A model generated the notes under the pieces. It was not told the DNA's origin. It made no database searches and was given only the letters and a program-made list of their open reading frames with translations. Of a DNA stretch of 64,000 nt, positions 36,625 to 45,412 are shown in pieces. This stretch comes from Pseudomonadota bacterium (GTDB taxonomy: Bacteria > Desulfobacterota > Desulfobacteria > Desulfobacterales > Desulfobacteraceae). Both the position numbers and the translations under genes were made by a program. Within the stretch, counting starts at the first letter, position 1. Every line of letters starts with the position of its first letter. Where the stretch lies: NCBI GenBank assembly GCA_018821535.1, contig JAHJLV010000016.1, forward strand, positions 1 to 64,000. Reading direction: 5' to 3'.

Positions 36625-38619
36625 TTATTCACGAATAAAAGATATCTCAGATAATCCGGTTTCAACCGTGGGGAATTCTCCCAATTTTACATACGTATCA
36701 TTTTCAGACATATAAGAAGGCCAGATCAGATCTTCAGTGCTTGGATTTCCGTATTTAGCAAAATTGGTCCACATGGTCATAGTTGTTTCAGCAACCTGCT
36801 GATCTATTTCATTAAACCCCATTGATATAAAAATATCATCTGTGTCACCATAAGAGCCGCTAATACCGTCTCCATCCAGGTCGCCGACAATGAGACTTGC
36901 ACCTGTCGCAGGGTCAAGAACAAGTCCCAGCTGGTGATGAACAACAGCACTTTCCGGAAAATTAAAAACATAGGTCAACTCACAGGCATGATACGCAAGA
37001 ACACCCTGATTCTGCCACCCTGAAGGCGCATGGTCAAACAGACAGGCATAAACACTGGCAGATTTATAATCGCTCATCCAGGGCAGAACATTTTTAATTG
37101 TGCCAATGGGATCTGGCGTATCATTGGTATTGATAGAAATCATGAATGGCACATCATTATTCTGTCCTGTTTCATAACTTTGCCTTTCTGAAAACGGCAG
37201 ATAGATCCCGTCTACATTGGTGTAAGGAACAACTGTGGCTGAAGCAGCTGCAACGATCTGTGTCCAGGACTTTGCCCTGAGGTCTTCAAGTGTTTCCGCA
37301 CCCATGGCAGCAGATAAAGCTGAACCATATGCTTCAGCACTTGCCAGGCTTCGGGTATCTGGATAAAGGGTCCCACTCTGGCTGATTGCTTTATGAAACA
37401 GACCTTTAGCCATTGGGGATGCCATCAGAGAAAGTGTTTTTCTACCGCCACCGGATTCACCGAAAATTGTCACATTCCCGGGGTTGCCGCCAAACCGTCG
37501 GATATTTTTTTGTACCCACTGCAGGGCAGCGATCAGATCCATCTGGCCATAATTTCCGGAACCAGCGCCGGATTCTTCGCTTAAAAGCGGATGGGCCATG
37601 TATCCGAACGGTCCGAGACGATGATTGACTGTCACCAGAACAACCCCTTTGTTTGTCAGTCCGTCCGGATTGTTAAAGGCCTTGGTGTTGCTGGTCAATG
37701 ATGTAAAACCGCCGCCATGAAACCAGACCATGACCGGAAGGTTCTTCGCTGTTTTAGGTGTTGTCACATTTAGATACAGGCAGTCCTCGCTCATGCCGCC
37801 TTCGCCAAATCTCTGAAGATACGGATTTTGGGCAGCCTGATCACTCCAGGCAATCGCATCCCGCACTCCATGCCATTTTTTAACACTCTGGGGAGGTCTC
37901 CAGCGCAAATCCCCCAACGGCGGCTGGGCGTAAGGAATACCCAAAAACTGCCAGGTGGAATCAGTTGATTCATACCCACGGACAAACCCTTTTCGGGTAT
38001 TGATAATTTTGCGTTTGCCTGTGGCGCGTTGAAAATATTCCAGAGCAGCCAGGCTTTTTCGCAAAGTCCGGGCCCTGGGATCTTTGTCTGTAAAAACATC
38101 TGCTGCATTCAAATCAGCCAGCAAAGCGGCAACATTAATGTCAGACACAAAACTTACGGTTGATTGGTCAAATGAAATCAAGCCTTTATAATTACTGACA
38201 ATCTGTGCAATAGCGGTTGAAATCTGAATACCATCGTTCAGGTTCCCATTCTGGTCCAGTGTCTGAAGAAAAACCAGCAGATTGTTGACACGCGCATCTT
38301 CAGGCCCTTGCGCGCCTTCAACCAGATCCGGTGCCGTCACAAAGGGTTTTCCCATGGTTGTTCCCAATACCAGATCACCGACGGAAAAAGTAACCGGCGT
38401 ATTTTTTTTATACCTGAACCTGCCAAAAGAGTTGGTGGTGCCGGAACATTTTTCTCCTTCATATGTCAATCCGGATACGCGGCTGCCGATAAAATACCCG
38501 AATTGAGTGCAGCATTTAGCTTTTAACTTTTTGAGGCTGCCTGCTTTATCCGGCCCGGCAAAACCAGGCTGCGCAGAAAATAATAAAACAACTAAAAAAA
38601 TAATCGTTTTTTGAATCAT
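36625..38619 (-). CDS. secreted carboxylesterase, type B, with N-terminal Cys domain
   Basis: 664 aa. Signal peptide to about residue 21 (SAQPGFAG), then a domain of roughly 150 residues with paired Cys (KCCTQFGYF, KCSGTTNSFGRF) and VTFSVGDLVLG and FLQTLDQNGNLNDG segments that occur in various secreted bacterial proteins, then the esterase (about 180-660) with FLGIPYAQPPLGDLRW, GEDCLYLN-like GGMSEDCLYLN, the nucleophile GESGGG, and a catalytic-His-like HACELTYVF. It hydrolyses carboxylic esters outside the cytoplasm; substrate unknown. It is highly similar to the neighbouring broken copy, so it is a tandem duplicate. A G9 run replaces its ribosome-binding site. Confidence 0.88.
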   Translation of the reverse strand: MIQKTIIFLVVLLFSAQPGFAGPDKAGSLKKLKAKCCTQFGYFIGSRVSGLTYEGEKCSGTTNSFGRFRYKKNTPVTFSVGDLVLGTTMGKPFVTAPDLVEGAQGPEDARVNNLLVFLQTLDQNGNLNDGIQISTAIAQIVSNYKGLISFDQSTVSFVSDINVAALLADLNAADVFTDKDPRARTLRKSLAALEYFQRATGKRKIINTRKGFVRGYESTDSTWQFLGIPYAQPPLGDLRWRPPQSVKKWHGVRDAIAWSDQAAQNPYLQRFGEGGMSEDCLYLNVTTPKTAKNLPVMVWFHGGGFTSLTSNTKAFNNPDGLTNKGVVLVTVNHRLGPFGYMAHPLLSEESGAGSGNYGQMDLIAALQWVQKNIRRFGGNPGNVTIFGESGGGRKTLSLMASPMAKGLFHKAISQSGTLYPDTRSLASAEAYGSALSAAMGAETLEDLRAKSWTQIVAAASATVVPYTNVDGIYLPFSERQSYETGQNNDVPFMISINTNDTPDPIGTIKNVLPWMSDYKSASVYACLFDHAPSGWQNQGVLAYHACELTYVFNFPESAVVHHQLGLVLDPATGASLIVGDLDGDGISGSYGDTDDIFISMGFNEIDQQVAETTMTMWTNFAKYGNPSTEDLIWPSYMSENDTYVKLGEFPTVETGLSEISFIRE

Positions 38620-38620
38620 A

Positions 38621-38629
38621 CCCCCCCCC
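38621..38629 (-). repeat. G9 homopolymer just upstream of the carboxylesterase start
   Basis: On the minus strand A7 followed by G9 ends one base before the ATG at 38619. It occupies the ribosome-binding position, where the paralogue has AAGGAGGA. Homopolymers of this kind change length by slippage and could vary translation between cells. Confidence 0.75.
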
Positions 38630-38661
38630 TTTTTTTAAAAAACAGATTAATGTTTTATGCC

Positions 38662-39309
38662 TCACATTAAAGACTCGCTTTGCCGCATCAGATGTTCGCG
38701 CATGCGCACCTCTCCAAGTACCGGATCTTTTTTATGAAATGCGTCCATAATCAGTCGATGTTCTTCAATGGATGCCTTAAACCGGTTGGGCTTTGACAAC
38801 TGCCAGGTCCGGTATATTGACGTTTTCTGCTGAAGTTCGGTGAATATTTTTGTCAGGATATCATTTCCTGCGATCTGCTTGACTGCTTCGTGAAATTTCC
38901 AGTTGGCCTGCAGATATTTTTGAGGTTCATTGGCAGCATACTGTTTTTCAAGGGCTTCATGAAGCGCATCAAGTTCGGCAAGCCTTTCAGGTGTCAGATT
39001 CCGGATAGCAAGCATGACACTCATGCCTTCCAGAACTCCCATGACTTCAAACATCTGCGCAATTTCCTGTTTGGTATGAATGGTGACATGTGCACCTTTA
39101 AAGGGCGTAATGGTGACAAATCCTTCTTTCTCAAGGGAACGGAATGCCTCGCGCACCGCATTTCTGCTGACCTGCATATGTTCTGCGATTTCGCATTCTA
39201 TCAGCCGCTCTCCAGCTGGTATTTTCCCGGAACTGATCGCTCCTCTGAGCTGTTCAATCACCCTGTCAACAAGCGGAATTTTTATTTCTGCCTTAAGAAT
39301 GCGGTTCAT
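38662..39309 (-). CDS. GntR/FadR-subfamily (FCD) transcriptional regulator
   Basis: 215 aa. N-terminal winged helix (about 12-80) with IPAGERLIECEIAEHMQVSRNAVREAFRSLEKEGF (shortened), then a helical FCD effector domain with LEGMSVMLAIRN and the metal/ligand His in NWKFHEAVKQIAGND. Such regulators usually sense a carboxylate metabolite and repress a catabolic operon. It is the first gene of a run with two secreted esterases and a lipase, 42 nt before the first esterase, and a perfect 24-bp palindrome sits 17 nt upstream of its own start, indicating autoregulation. Confidence 0.93.
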   Translation of the reverse strand: MNRILKAEIKIPLVDRVIEQLRGAISSGKIPAGERLIECEIAEHMQVSRNAVREAFRSLEKEGFVTITPFKGAHVTIHTKQEIAQMFEVMGVLEGMSVMLAIRNLTPERLAELDALHEALEKQYAANEPQKYLQANWKFHEAVKQIAGNDILTKIFTELQQKTSIYRTWQLSKPNRFKASIEEHRLIMDAFHKKDPVLGEVRMREHLMRQSESLM

Positions 39310-39326
39310 GATTTTCCTTTTCAGTT

Positions 39327-39350
39327 TTGTAGATTGTCGACAATCTACAA
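39327..39350. promoter_or_regulatory. 24-bp perfect palindrome, probable GntR operator
   Basis: The half-site TTGTAGATTGTC is followed directly by its exact reverse complement. The core TTGTAGA...ACAA fits the pattern of FCD-type GntR operators (TNGTNNNACNA). It lies 17 nt upstream of the GntR start codon, where binding would block the promoter. Confidence 0.75.
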
Positions 39351-39453
39351 TATGTGCTCAGGATAATAAAATCAGAGGATACATTCTGTCAAGGGAAAAC
39401 AAAACGGATAGTCCAAGTAATATGAGCCACAAGGACAAGACCCTTTATCTATT

Positions 39454-42400
39454 TTAAAATTCCTGAAGATTTTCTTTTATTTGTTTTTTTTCTTTAAGAA
39501 TATCTTGTTGTTCCCACCACTGCACACCCTGACTTCTAATCTGCTCAGGTATCTGCGACAACCACAATGAACCCGGGTCAAGGTAATGAGCAAATCCTGC
39601 CGCGCGGACACGGGCTTGGGAATCTTCACTGTAACGCGCTTCAAAAGCATATGCCCATGCAGTTTGAGGATAAATATCCTGATGACGTCTTGCCCACTTT
39701 AAACCAAACAATAAAAAATCCTTATCTCCCGTGTAATCATATAACCACTGAGCAGTGCTTATCAATTGATACCAGGGGGATGGAGATCGACTTTTGGCAT
39801 AATTAGAATCCCGTTTATCAGATGCATCAGTCAGGTATTTGAGTGCCATCTTCTTATCCCTGCCATATGCGCTTATTAACGCCAATGCCAAGGATCTTTG
39901 AAAATTTGTTGACCTGCCCTCTTTAGGTTCCAGGATCTTTTTAAATTGTTCCAACATTTCCGGAGTTGCTTCAGTATGCTGGATAAAACCCATGGTTGCA
40001 TAAGGAAGAAAAAATCCTGGAAAAAACGTACTCTTCAACAAATTAAACTTGCTGTCATAAAAAAGAAAAATTTGGGTCGCTTTTTCATACTCTTTGTTAA
40101 GAATGTAATTTAACCCGAGATAACCGTGGGCGTATTCATCGCTCATATCCATTCCACTTAAGGCTTTAATCTGCTCGTCACAAAGATTTTCAGGACATTC
40201 AGACAAGATGGAAAATATCGTTCCTACTTCCTTTGGTTTGGTTATCCTGTCACCTGTCTTGACAGTATTATACTGATAAATACGCATGGCATTACCCACT
40301 GCCAATTCACGATCAATATATAGCTGCGAAAAAAGATACTTTCGCTGTTGTCTTTTTAAATCTGTGGAAGCAGAAACCGGCATCAGGTCTTTAAGATCTT
40401 TCTCGATCATATCTATATCTGCTTTACCTAAACGATGATCAATAAATAGTGAGCCCCACAATCCATCAGTGTTTTTTAATTTATCATACTGATACAATGT
40501 CTTTTTAAAAAGCCTGCGAACATCCTCTGATCCACCCAGCATACTCATAATCGAAAGAAAATTCCCAAAAGAATATAGAGAATCGTATCTGACCCAACTG
40601 GAATATGCATGTCTGGCCGCACCATGATAATCCTTATCCATCATTGCAAGGCGATAACTGGACTCCATTTCACATTGGGCGCCTGTACCAAACGAGACAC
40701 AAAATTTATAAAAATACTCAGCCTCTTGAAGTCTTCCGGCTCTATCAAATACTTTACCCGCCTCATATGCCAGGTTGGATGTTTCAACCCGTTTTCCGTT
40801 CGGGACATTTAAAAAATATGGAAAAGAAGCATAAACCTGGGTGGCCTTTAGGTATTCTTTATTTTCAATAAAGTATTCTCCGAGCAAATTATATACATTC
40901 CATCCTTGATCATCTTTTCGTATAGCACTTTGCAGTAATTTAATCGCTTTAGCCCGCTCTCCTTTATTTTCAAATTCCTGGGCAGAAAAAATGATTTTTT
41001 GAGGAGAGCCATTAAACCGTTTAGAACACTGCTGTTCAAAATCTTTTTCACTCAATTTGCCGGACAAATAAGCAGATTTTAAAAGAGCAAAATTTACGGT
41101 GGTAAACTGTTCATTTATTTGATCCGCAGGGAAAAAACCTCTCGGATTCCCCTGATAACCACAAACCATTTTCCCCTGTTTAAAAAGCGGTGGGATTTTC
41201 TTTATTAGATGAGCTGTTCTTCTATAATCTATCTCAAATTTATATGAAGTTTGTTTTATGTTGCATGCTATTTTATAGGCTTTTTCCAGATAAAATTTTT
41301 GAGTAGAAGATTTGTTTTGCAAGGCATATTTATAAAGGCTTTGTGCATAGGGCGCATCAAAGGCAGTTAACCCATTAAAAACCGGTTCAAGCTGCTCTCC
41401 ATATTTCACCCCGCTGTTATATGCCCCTTGTGCATACACCATTCTATAAAGAGGCTTTAAAGGGATATTTATCAATATGTTCCGATATAACAGCCAAAAA
41501 TCTGTTTCGCTTAAATTGTTTTCATAAACTGACAGGTCAGATTGAACAATCCGCTCCTTGATTTTATAAATCAAATCATTCAAAATATTTTTTCCAATAT
41601 CTTCACCGGCATGATTCCCAAAATCCCACTCATCTTGCAGTTCTTCACCTAACAACGATTTAAACTGGGGAAAAATTCCCCCCAGTGAACTGAATAATTT
41701 TTGACCATCAATATTGGCCCATAAATCTTCATCATCAATTGCATATTGAATAATCTGCCGCCAGCCTCCTGCAGCTATTTTCTCATCAAATTCGGGCACA
41801 GGTTTTCCATATGCCCTTGAGAGTTTCAAAAGCTCCAGATATGAAACAGCATACAATAATGGATTGGTTATTTTCCCAAGTGTCTCCTTTAATTCATAAT
41901 AATTTCCATTGATATATGCCTGCAAGCCAGTCATCGCCATGTCTTTTTCACCTTCCAGATATGGCAGTGCCAATGGACGACGATGCAGGTATTGCATTGC
42001 GCGAGCCATAAACAATCTATAATATTTTGAATCTTTATCAACCCCGGTCAAAACAGCAACAGAACGCTCAAATAATCGATCTTTTGCATCCTGATGGATA
42101 TTGGGTGTGATACAGGCAATAAATTGCAGCCATGCCGCACTGTCTATAGGATCTTTTATACCATCAATCGTTTCATGGACAGTGGTATTTAACTTCCAGT
42201 TTTTTTCCGCTTTTGGATCAGTTCGGATTACCAAAGAACGGTCAAGAGGCGTAATAAATTGAATCATATCATCCATCTTGTCAATTATCTGAACCTCAAG
42301 TGTTTTTTGGACACAAACCTCGTCTAACTTATATATTTTAAACTTTTCTACTTTACCCGCCTTTGTTATGACGAGTGCCAATTCTTTTGCCGGAAAGCCA

Positions 42401-43023
42401 TGCTTGTCTTGAACTCTTCTATCAACACTTTTAAGTAACAGGTGCACTGTTGTCACCTTATTGTTGCGTTCATATGCGGTCAATCTATAGTCTTCAAACA
42501 CAAATGCACGTTCACCATAATACCCCAAAACAAGTTCAGCTGGCATTACCGTTTGGCCTGTAACATGAGCGATCTTTGCACCAATCAAATCAGCAGCAAG
42601 CTTTCTGGAAACAATATCATTACCAACTGAAAAATCCTCAACCGGCAAGACAATAAAATCATATTTTTTTTTATCAAAAACCTTTTTATGCCACTCTTTT
42701 TTCTCTTGAACCCAGGGCGATCTGTTTTCATAAATCATCCAGTTCCACTGTTCTGAGTTATCATATCCAGAAAAAACATTCTTAAAATCAGTATAGACAT
42801 CATATTTCTCATAATCTATTTTTGGCGGCGGCGCATTAAACATGGCATTCATCTCATCTCGAATCCGCATCACATCTTCCATAGCTTGCTGATTAAGATC
42901 TTCAACGGTACGATATTCTTTTGCCTTCACATCTGGCAAGGAACAAAGAAAAACACAAAGAGTTACACACAAGATCAGGCCAGCTCTTTTTATGGCATGT
43001 ATAAAAAATAATCTAAAATCCAA
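39454..43023 (-). CDS. large secreted helical-repeat (TPR-like) protein
   Basis: 1189 aa, no named family. A TTG start with GGAGG 8 nt upstream is followed by a signal peptide (hydrophobic to about residue 33, cleavage near VKAKEY). An N-terminal region of about 250 residues contains mixed alpha/beta sequence (VTGQTVMPAELVLGYYGERAFVFEDYRL, shortened). From about 300 to the end it is mostly helical repeats with TPR-like pairs, for example KATQVYASFPYF and LAYEAGKVFDRAGRLQEAEYFYKF. It is Tyr/Lys rich and has no transmembrane segment after the signal, so it is likely periplasmic or exported. It stands between the hydrolase gene and the GntR operon; role unknown. Confidence 0.75.
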   Translation of the reverse strand: MDFRLFFIHAIKRAGLILCVTLCVFLCSLPDVKAKEYRTVEDLNQQAMEDVMRIRDEMNAMFNAPPPKIDYEKYDVYTDFKNVFSGYDNSEQWNWMIYENRSPWVQEKKEWHKKVFDKKKYDFIVLPVEDFSVGNDIVSRKLAADLIGAKIAHVTGQTVMPAELVLGYYGERAFVFEDYRLTAYERNNKVTTVHLLLKSVDRRVQDKHGFPAKELALVITKAGKVEKFKIYKLDEVCVQKTLEVQIIDKMDDMIQFITPLDRSLVIRTDPKAEKNWKLNTTVHETIDGIKDPIDSAAWLQFIACITPNIHQDAKDRLFERSVAVLTGVDKDSKYYRLFMARAMQYLHRRPLALPYLEGEKDMAMTGLQAYINGNYYELKETLGKITNPLLYAVSYLELLKLSRAYGKPVPEFDEKIAAGGWRQIIQYAIDDEDLWANIDGQKLFSSLGGIFPQFKSLLGEELQDEWDFGNHAGEDIGKNILNDLIYKIKERIVQSDLSVYENNLSETDFWLLYRNILINIPLKPLYRMVYAQGAYNSGVKYGEQLEPVFNGLTAFDAPYAQSLYKYALQNKSSTQKFYLEKAYKIACNIKQTSYKFEIDYRRTAHLIKKIPPLFKQGKMVCGYQGNPRGFFPADQINEQFTTVNFALLKSAYLSGKLSEKDFEQQCSKRFNGSPQKIIFSAQEFENKGERAKAIKLLQSAIRKDDQGWNVYNLLGEYFIENKEYLKATQVYASFPYFLNVPNGKRVETSNLAYEAGKVFDRAGRLQEAEYFYKFCVSFGTGAQCEMESSYRLAMMDKDYHGAARHAYSSWVRYDSLYSFGNFLSIMSMLGGSEDVRRLFKKTLYQYDKLKNTDGLWGSLFIDHRLGKADIDMIEKDLKDLMPVSASTDLKRQQRKYLFSQLYIDRELAVGNAMRIYQYNTVKTGDRITKPKEVGTIFSILSECPENLCDEQIKALSGMDMSDEYAHGYLGLNYILNKEYEKATQIFLFYDSKFNLLKSTFFPGFFLPYATMGFIQHTEATPEMLEQFKKILEPKEGRSTNFQRSLALALISAYGRDKKMALKYLTDASDKRDSNYAKSRSPSPWYQLISTAQWLYDYTGDKDFLLFGLKWARRHQDIYPQTAWAYAFEARYSEDSQARVRAAGFAHYLDPGSLWLSQIPEQIRSQGVQWWEQQDILKEKKQIKENLQEF

Positions 43024-43076
43024 TATTTTACCTCCAAGCTGATATAATATAAAAAAGGGACGGTTTAAAATCGTTG

Positions 43077-43880
43077 TTATGACCTCAGCGTCAGCAGAAT
43101 TTTTTTCAGATTTTCAAGATACAGATCCATGCCGCGCAAAAAGATGTCATTATGATTGGCACCCGGAATCTGCAAAAGCGTTTTGTTTTTTGAACCGCAG
43201 GCATCATGCAGCGCCTGACCATCCGTAAACGGAATAATATGATCAAACTGGGCATGGATCACCAGGCAGGGGTTTGAAAAATTTTTAATTTTATCCACAT
43301 TTTCAAGGCCCCGGGGCAGGTCCGGATTCTTTTCAAGAAATATCCCAAGGGTTTCAAGCAGCGGTTTTATCCAGGCAAACCCGCTTTCAATCACCAGACA
43401 GTCAAATTCTTTTTCACGCTTTGCAGCAAGCTCCAGGGCACTGGCACTGCCCAGGGATCTTCCCATCACGCACAGTTGGCCAGTCATCTTTTTCTGTGCC
43501 ATGAAAGACTTCACAAAATCAAATATTGCATGACAGTCCCGGATCATGGTGCTGACCGCAGGGGTTCCGCCGGAGCTGCCATATCCTCTGTAATCGGCAA
43601 CAAAAAAATTTAACCCCGCCTGATTGAACACCCCGCCAAGATCATCATAATCTGAGACAATTTCTCCATTGCCATGGAAAAATAAAATCACTGGTGCTGC
43701 GTTGGAAACAGAATGAAAGGATGCCCCCACCTGAACCGTCTCATCCACCGGAATCATAAAATCCTGCCGGTTTTCAGCAGGCGGTCTCATCCCGAAATCC
43801 GCCCGGGGATGGAACAGATACTGCAGCACACGGGGATGGTCCAGTATGGCATAGGCCTGTGTCGTATCAGATTGCGTCAT
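43077..43880 (-). CDS. alpha/beta hydrolase
   Basis: 267 aa, cytoplasmic. Oxyanion region FFHGNGEIVSDYDDL, then VADYRGYGSSGGTP, the nucleophile GRSLGSASALEL (Ser near 143), HAQFDHIIPF with a catalytic Asp, and the catalytic His in GANHNDIFL. The fold matches BEM46-like/serine aminopeptidase-type hydrolases; substrate unknown. Starts with GGAGGTGACGC before the ATG. It is downstream of the MFS exporter, 15 nt apart, so the two are likely co-transcribed. Confidence 0.88.
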   Translation of the reverse strand: MTQSDTTQAYAILDHPRVLQYLFHPRADFGMRPPAENRQDFMIPVDETVQVGASFHSVSNAAPVILFFHGNGEIVSDYDDLGGVFNQAGLNFFVADYRGYGSSGGTPAVSTMIRDCHAIFDFVKSFMAQKKMTGQLCVMGRSLGSASALELAAKREKEFDCLVIESGFAWIKPLLETLGIFLEKNPDLPRGLENVDKIKNFSNPCLVIHAQFDHIIPFTDGQALHDACGSKNKTLLQIPGANHNDIFLRGMDLYLENLKKILLTLRS

Positions 43881-43895
43881 GCGTCACCTCCTTGA

Positions 43896-45329
43896 TTATT
43901 TTTCAGATTTCAGTAAATCAAGATTTTCAGGTCCTCGGAAAAACGTTATTGCTATCCCGAAAACAGATAAAATCACTCCCATCACCATGGTCCGATGAAA
44001 ACTTACCATAAACCAGGGTTCCATCTCTTTGAGATAATTTTCCAGTGCTATCCCGTTGGTAAATTTGAGGAAAGAACTTGAGAAAACAAGCCCTGCCAGG
44101 GCAACCCCGATGACCATTCCCAGGTTTCTTGCCGTTGCAACTGCTCCGGAGGCAATGCCGCGACAGGACACTGACACGGCGCTCATGATCGCCGTATTAT
44201 TCGGAGATACAAATAAAGCCGTTCCCAGCCCGGCAAGACTGATTCGCCACAGGATGGACACCACAGGCATATCCGGCTGGATATACATCAGTGAAAACTG
44301 AGACAGCCCCATACACCCCATCCCCAGAAGACATAATTTTCTTGAGCCGAACCGGTTATAAAGTATTCCGGAAACCGGGCTGACAAACAAAAGAAATAAA
44401 AATGGAACAATCATGATGGTCCCTGTTTTTGATGCAGCAAAGCCGCAAGGGTATATCAGGTAAAACGGCATCATGAAAACAATAATAAAAAGTCCTGCAA
44501 ACATGAACCCCGCAGACACCACCGGGAAAACAAACAGCCGGATTTTCAGCAGAGCCATGTCAAACAACGGATACCGGGTGTTGTGTTCATTAAAGACAAA
44601 CCCTGCACCTGCAGATATGCAGATAACGGCCATAACCGCAGAATGAATGGAAAATATACCCCAGTTATTCAGCTGGGTCATCAGGACAACCAGACTGGAA
44701 ATCGCCAGAATCAGCAGAAGACTGCCTGCTTTATCAAGGGGCTCGTTGCTTCCCTTTGAAAAATGATCTGTATCTAAAATCTTCATGCCCATGACAACCG
44801 CAGTCAAACCAATGGGGATATTAATATAAAAAATGCTGCGCCAGGACAGATATTCCAGAATAAATCCCCCGAGCACAGGACCGGTTGTCAGCCCTGCTGC
44901 AACCACTGCCCCGATCAGACCCAGCGCTTTACCCCTTTCCTGCGGTGGAAACGCGTCCACCACAAGCGCCGGGGAACACGCCATAAGCATGGATGCCCCG
45001 ATCCCCTGCAATCCCCTGGCACAGATCAATACCGGTGGACTGGGTGCAAAGCCGCAGGCACCGGACCCGATGATGAAAATGGTAAACCCCAGAACATATA
45101 CCAGTTTTTTCCCCCGGATATCAGACAGTCTGCCAAAGCTTAAAAGCAAAGAGGATACTGTCATCAAATAGATGATCACCACCCATTGTATCGTTGTCAT
45201 ATTTGTCAGAAGATCCTGCATCATGAACGGCAGGGCAACATTGACAATACTTGAATCCAGCGTGGACATGAAAATTGAGGTGGCAACAAGAAAGAACACT
45301 TTCCATTTTTTATCAAAATCTGCAGGCAT
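43896..45329 (-). CDS. MFS exporter, DHA2 (14-TM EmrB/QacA) family
   Basis: 477 aa with about 14 membrane helices. Family motifs are FMSTLDSSIVNVALPFM at the start (motif D1), WVVIIYLM, RLSDIRGKK (motif A), GLQGIGASML, and GLTTGPVLGGFILEYLSWRSIFYINIPIG (motif C region, shortened). DHA2 exporters remove drugs, dyes or amphiphilic metabolites using the proton gradient. Ribosome-binding site AGGAA precedes the ATG. Its upstream region carries the first copy of a 74-bp repeat that brackets the following island. Confidence 0.93.
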   Translation of the reverse strand: MPADFDKKWKVFFLVATSIFMSTLDSSIVNVALPFMMQDLLTNMTTIQWVVIIYLMTVSSLLLSFGRLSDIRGKKLVYVLGFTIFIIGSGACGFAPSPPVLICARGLQGIGASMLMACSPALVVDAFPPQERGKALGLIGAVVAAGLTTGPVLGGFILEYLSWRSIFYINIPIGLTAVVMGMKILDTDHFSKGSNEPLDKAGSLLLILAISSLVVLMTQLNNWGIFSIHSAVMAVICISAGAGFVFNEHNTRYPLFDMALLKIRLFVFPVVSAGFMFAGLFIIVFMMPFYLIYPCGFAASKTGTIMIVPFLFLLFVSPVSGILYNRFGSRKLCLLGMGCMGLSQFSLMYIQPDMPVVSILWRISLAGLGTALFVSPNNTAIMSAVSVSCRGIASGAVATARNLGMVIGVALAGLVFSSSFLKFTNGIALENYLKEMEPWFMVSFHRTMVMGVILSVFGIAITFFRGPENLDLLKSEK

Positions 45330-45338
45330 ATCTTTATT

Positions 45339-45412
45339 CCTATCTTTTGGTTCTCAGAAGAGTATTGTAAATGAAGTCAGTTGACAAGAAAAATCAAACC
45401 CGATGAGGCTGC
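45339..45412 (+). repeat. 74-bp direct repeat, left copy
   Basis: From CCTATCTTTTGGTT to GATGAGGCTGC this 74-nt segment aligns without gaps to 49162-49235 with 9 mismatches (65/74 identical). It lies in the upstream region of the MFS gene and marks the left edge of a G+C-rich three-gene block. Confidence 0.9.
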
